Shown here: one piece after another, positions 4,641-7,063 of the stretch
How positions within the stretch are numbered: the first letter of the stretch is position 1
Layout of the letters: each line of letters starts with the position of its first letter
Assembly: GCA_030037695.1 (NCBI GenBank)
Contig: JASHQF010000107.1
Span: 1 to 7,063, forward strand
From: Thermoplasmata archaeon
GTDB lineage: Archaea > Thermoplasmatota > Thermoplasmata > Lutacidiplasmatales > UBA184
Direction of reading: 5' to 3'
Length of the DNA: 7,063 nucleotides
Translations under genes and position numbers: made by a program
The notes under the pieces: generated by a model
Seen by the model: the letters and a program-made list of their open reading frames with translations, nothing else
The model's database searches: none
What the model was told of the DNA's origin: nothing

Positions 4641-5882
4641 GTGGCGATCGATTCCGGCGACACCGCATGGGTCCTGGCGGCCACGGCTCTCGTCATGCTG
4701 ATGACGCCCGCCCTGGGCTTCTTCTACGGCGGTCTGGTCCGGAAGAAGAACCTCGTTTCGACGATCGTCCAGTGCATGGTCGTCTTCGCGCTCGTCAGCC
4801 TCGTCTGGGCGATCGTCGGCTACTCCCTTGCGTTCGGCCCGAACGCAGCGCACGGCCTGATCGGGAACTTCAGCTACGTTCTCCTCAACAACGTCGGGGG
4901 CGCCGTGAACGCGGAGTATTCCGCGACGATCCCCCAGCTGCTCTACTTCGCCTTCCAGCTCAAGTTCGCGGCGATCACCCCCGCGCTCATCATCGGAGCG
5001 TTCGCCGAGCGGATCCGGTTCAAGGCGATGCTGATCTTCATGGCGGCGTGGACGGTCCTCATCTACGCGCCGATCGCCCACTGGGTCTGGGGCGACGGGG
5101 GCTGGCTCAAGACGCTCGGGGTCCTCGACTTCGCCGGCGGGCTTGTCGTCCACACCTCCGCCGGGCTCTCGGCGGTCGCCGCCGCCCTGGTCATCGGTCG
5201 TAGGGCCGACGTCGACGAGGCGAAGCACGCTCGCCCGAACAACATCCCGTTCGTGATCCTAGGTTCGGCGCTGCTCTGGTTCGGCTGGTTCGGCTTCAAC
5301 GGAGGTAGCGCCCTCGCCGCGAACGAGCTCGCCACTTCCGCGCTCGTCGACACCAACCTCGCTGCCGCCGCCGCAGCGCTGAGCTGGATGTTCGTCGAGT
5401 GGGCATGGACCGGCAAGCCGACCGCCGTGGGGATCGCCGTCGGCGCGGTCGCCGGCCTCGTCGCGATCACCCCCGCGTCGGGGTTCGTCACTCCCGGGGC
5501 CTCCATTCTCGTGGGCATCGGCGGCGGCGTGGTCGCGTTCGTCGTGGCCCGATGGAGGGCCCGGACGCGGCTCGATGACGCCCTCGACGTGTTCGCCTGC
5601 CACGGCGCCGGGGCGATCTGGGGCGTCCTGGCTACCGGCGTGTTCGCTACGACGGCGATCAACGCGGCGGGAGCGAACGGCCTCGTCTACGGCAACCCGC
5701 ACTTGGTGGCCGTCGAGGCGTTTGCGATCGCGGTCGTAGCCACGTTCGCGTTCGTGGGCTCGTTCGTCCTGCTCAAGGTGATCGGTTGGTTCACGCCGCT
5801 CCGCGTGACGCCGGGGGAGGAGGCTGAGGGCCTCGATCTGAGTCAGCACGGGGAGTCCGCTTACGGCGACACGGCCGGGTAG
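4641..5882 (+). CDS. amt: Ammonium transporter, Amt/MEP/Rh family
   Basis: 413 residues from GTG 4641, close to the usual length for archaeal and bacterial Amt, with about 11 hydrophobic segments and a short extracellular N-terminus (the protein begins Ala-Ile-Asp-Ser-Gly-Asp-Thr-Ala-Trp). Amt trimers conduct ammonium/ammonia across the cytoplasmic membrane for nitrogen assimilation. Both pore histidines are present: His171 in the family signature Asp-Phe-Ala-Gly-Gly-Leu-Val-Val-His-Thr and His321 in Cys-His-Gly-Ala-Gly-Ala-Ile-Trp-Gly. The gate regions Phe-Gln-x-x-Phe-Ala (105-110) with Phe-Ala-Glu-Arg-Ile-Arg-Phe (121-127), and Phe-Gly-Trp-Phe-Gly-Phe-Asn-Gly-Gly-Ser (214-223), are intact. 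The C-terminal tail (about 384-408), Leu-Arg-Val-Thr-Pro-Gly-Glu-Glu through Gly-Glu-Ser-Ala-Tyr, is the conserved cytosolic tail that couples subunits and meets the PII protein GlnK. No glnK lies immediately up- or downstream. A weak five-pair hairpin (5899-5915) follows the stop. Confidence 0.98.
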   Translation: MAIDSGDTAWVLAATALVMLMTPALGFFYGGLVRKKNLVSTIVQCMVVFALVSLVWAIVGYSLAFGPNAAHGLIGNFSYVLLNNVGGAVNAEYSATIPQLLYFAFQLKFAAITPALIIGAFAERIRFKAMLIFMAAWTVLIYAPIAHWVWGDGGWLKTLGVLDFAGGLVVHTSAGLSAVAAALVIGRRADVDEAKHARPNNIPFVILGSALLWFGWFGFNGGSALAANELATSALVDTNLAAAAAALSWMFVEWAWTGKPTAVGIAVGAVAGLVAITPASGFVTPGASILVGIGGGVVAFVVARWRARTRLDDALDVFACHGAGAIWGVLATGVFATTAINAAGANGLVYGNPHLVAVEAFAIAVVATFAFVGSFVLLKVIGWFTPLRVTPGEEAEGLDLSQHGESAYGDTAG

Positions 5883-5994
5883 CTACGCCGCCCAGCTCTC
5901 TCGAGGCTAGCGAGACGCGACAGAAATCTCTCAGGCGCACCGGGGCGAGATCAGGCGCCGCGTTATGGTCCCCTCCCAAGTTCGAGGCCGAGGG

Positions 5995-6723
5995 ATGCGA
6001 GCTTCTCCCGCACGGGCGATAGCCTTCGACCTGTTCCATACCCTGGTCGACCCGGAACGGTTCCGGCCCCCGGGCTTCTACCGGCCGAGGGCGGTGGCCC
6101 GGGTCCTGGGCCTTCCCGCGGGGAAATTCGTTCGAGCGTGGGAACGGAGCCTGATCGATCGGCAACTGGCTCGTCGTCCTACGCTCGTCCAACGGCTTCG
6201 CTCCCTGAGTCAGGGGTACGGCGTGCATCCCAGACCGCCGGCGCTGCGCCTTGCCGACCGGCTGCTCGGCCTGTACCAAGATCGTGCCCTCCTACGTCCA
6301 ACCGCCAGCGTGGTGCGGACGCTCCAGGAGCTTCGGCAACGGGGCTGGGTCTTGGGATTGCTCAGCAACACGGACGAGCGGGAGATCCGATGCTGGCCGA
6401 GATCGCCCCTCGCTCCGCTGTTCGACGCGGTGGTGTTCTCCTGCGACCTCGGGCATGCGAAGCCGGAGGCGGCGGCCTATCGTGCGCTCGTGCCGCGCTG
6501 GGGAGGGATCGCGCTCAAGGAGGCGATCTTCGTCGGGGACGGGGGAAGCCACGAACTCCCCGGCGCCCGGAAGGCGGGGTTCGCGAAGGTCGTGTTCCAA
6601 TCGGGGTTCGTTTCCCGCAATCGACTTCGGAGTCAGCGTGAGAATGCGAGAATCCGCTCCGAGGCGGACTTCGCGGTCGATGGGGTAGCGGAGCTCCTCG
6701 ACGTCGTGGGCCCATCGCTCTAG
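5995..6723 (+). CDS. HAD-superfamily hydrolase (subfamily IA-like)
   Basis: 242 residues from ATG 5995, preferred because GAGG precedes it by about 8 bases; ATG 5965, in frame, would add ten residues with no ribosome site. Motif I is Phe-Asp12-Leu-Phe14-His-Thr-Leu: Asp12 is the nucleophile, and the second Asp of phosphatases (position +2) is Phe, as in many 'FDLFxTL' proteins and close to haloacid dehalogenases. A helical cap follows (about 22-100). Motif II is Leu-Ser124-Asn-Thr-Asp. Motif III is Lys156 in His-Ala-Lys-Pro-Glu. Motif IV is Val-Gly-Asp182-Gly-Gly-Ser-His-Glu-Leu-Pro-Gly-Ala, where the usual second acidic residue is Glu187. The fold is certain, but phosphatase versus other hydrolase activity and the substrate are not. 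It lies 112 bases after amt on the same strand and may be read through from it, with no functional link visible. Confidence 0.88.
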   Translation: MRASPARAIAFDLFHTLVDPERFRPPGFYRPRAVARVLGLPAGKFVRAWERSLIDRQLARRPTLVQRLRSLSQGYGVHPRPPALRLADRLLGLYQDRALLRPTASVVRTLQELRQRGWVLGLLSNTDEREIRCWPRSPLAPLFDAVVFSCDLGHAKPEAAAYRALVPRWGGIALKEAIFVGDGGSHELPGARKAGFAKVVFQSGFVSRNRLRSQRENARIRSEADFAVDGVAELLDVVGPSL

Positions 6724-6840
6724 ATCGCAATCCCTGTCCGGTGCGAATTGCCAGGTCTGGGGGGGTGAATCCCACGCAGCCGGCTGGCCCGCTCCCCCGG
6801 CGCGCCCTTTTCCCCCCGCGCACCCCTGCGTTCGGGCGCC

Positions 6841-7063
6841 ATGGACCGGAGCGCTCGGGGCGTGGCCGCCCCTCTGGCCTACGGCTCGTTCCTCCTGTTT
6901 GCCCGGAGCGAGCCACTGACCGGTAAGGAGGGGTACCTCGTCGCCGAACAGCAGGCCCGAGCCCGGTGGAGCCGTCTGTTCGTTCCCCTCCCGCCGGAAG
7001 CTCCCGTACGGGGAACGGACCCGGCGGACCCACCCCGCGACTTTCCCTGGGACGTGGGCCTGT
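6841..7063 (+). CDS. Unrecognised protein, N-terminal 74 residues, runs off window
   Basis: The frame is open from the end of the HAD gene to the window edge, and the first start codon in it is ATG 6841. Third positions are strongly GC, like the core genes, which favours real coding over its overlapping frames. The protein begins Met-Asp-Arg-Ser-Ala-Arg and has one moderately hydrophobic stretch (about 8-21), then a charged helix-like part with Tyr-Leu-Val-Ala-Glu-Gln-Gln-Ala-Arg-Ala-Arg-Trp (33-44) and a Pro-rich region (49-70). No domain is recognised. No clear Shine-Dalgarno is present; TTTT at 6808-6811 lies about 31 bases before the ATG and might be a weak TATA element for a leaderless mRNA. 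Confidence 0.6.
   Translation, partial: MDRSARGVAAPLAYGSFLLFARSEPLTGKEGYLVAEQQARARWSRLFVPLPPEAPVRGTDPADPPRDFPWDVGL

Noticed and set aside
4503..5849. Long minus-strand open frames opposite amt
   Set aside because: High GC keeps the opposite strand free of stops; the peptides are Arg/Asp/Gly/Pro-rich, while the plus frame is a clear Amt.
6515..7033. Minus-strand open frame of 172 codons at the right end
   Set aside because: It overlaps the HAD gene, is compositionally biased (Arg, Gly, Pro) and shows no motif; the plus frame from 6841 has better codon bias.
1..7063. CRISPR array, insertion sequence or integrase
   Set aside because: No regularly spaced repeats, transposase or recombinase motifs were seen on either strand.

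Overview
The window is GC-rich and densely coded. It looks archaeal, though this is inferred from signals and not from a phylogenetic marker. The tRNA-Ile gene does not encode its CCA end. One gene has a BRE/TATA-like box about 25 bases before an ATG with no room for a 5' leader, and several other genes start with GTG. Very high GC at third codon positions, TATA-type promoters and leaderless starts would fit a high-GC euryarchaeal or Thermoplasmata-like lineage. I cannot name the organism.

Layout. At 1-1206 (minus) is a long polytopic membrane protein that runs off the left edge. From 1207 to about 1844 there is a gene-free stretch of nearly 640 bases holding a diverged repeat pair, a tRNA-like 5' fragment and a strong hairpin. 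At 1872-2429 (plus) is a two-gene toxin-antitoxin module with its own promoter and a perfect palindromic operator. At 2655-2729 (plus) is tRNA-Ile(GAU). At 3042-3512 (minus) is a Nudix hydrolase with an atypical box. At 3765-4445 (minus) is an NAD(P)-binding epimerase/SDR-like protein. At 4641-5882 (plus) is an ammonium transporter (Amt) transcribed away from the SDR gene, with several hairpins in the gap between them. At 5995-6723 (plus) is a HAD-superfamily hydrolase. At 6841-7063 (plus) an unrecognised gene begins and runs off the right edge.

How the genes relate. The only tight functional unit is the toxin-antitoxin pair: the genes are 3 bases apart, and the operator covers the predicted transcription start, as expected for autorepression. 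The Amt protein keeps both channel histidines and the conserved C-terminal tail that normally contacts the PII protein GlnK, but no glnK lies beside it here. The other genes look like independent housekeeping units.

Most unusual parts: (1) the 11+11 base palindrome sitting on the TATA-proximal start of a leaderless antitoxin gene; (2) the gene-free 1207-1844 segment, with two copies (offset 317) of a diverged motif that begins like a tRNA and keeps a closing stem through a substitution; (3) the membrane protein with a conserved-looking Cys-Cys-Ser-Thr segment inside a membrane helix.
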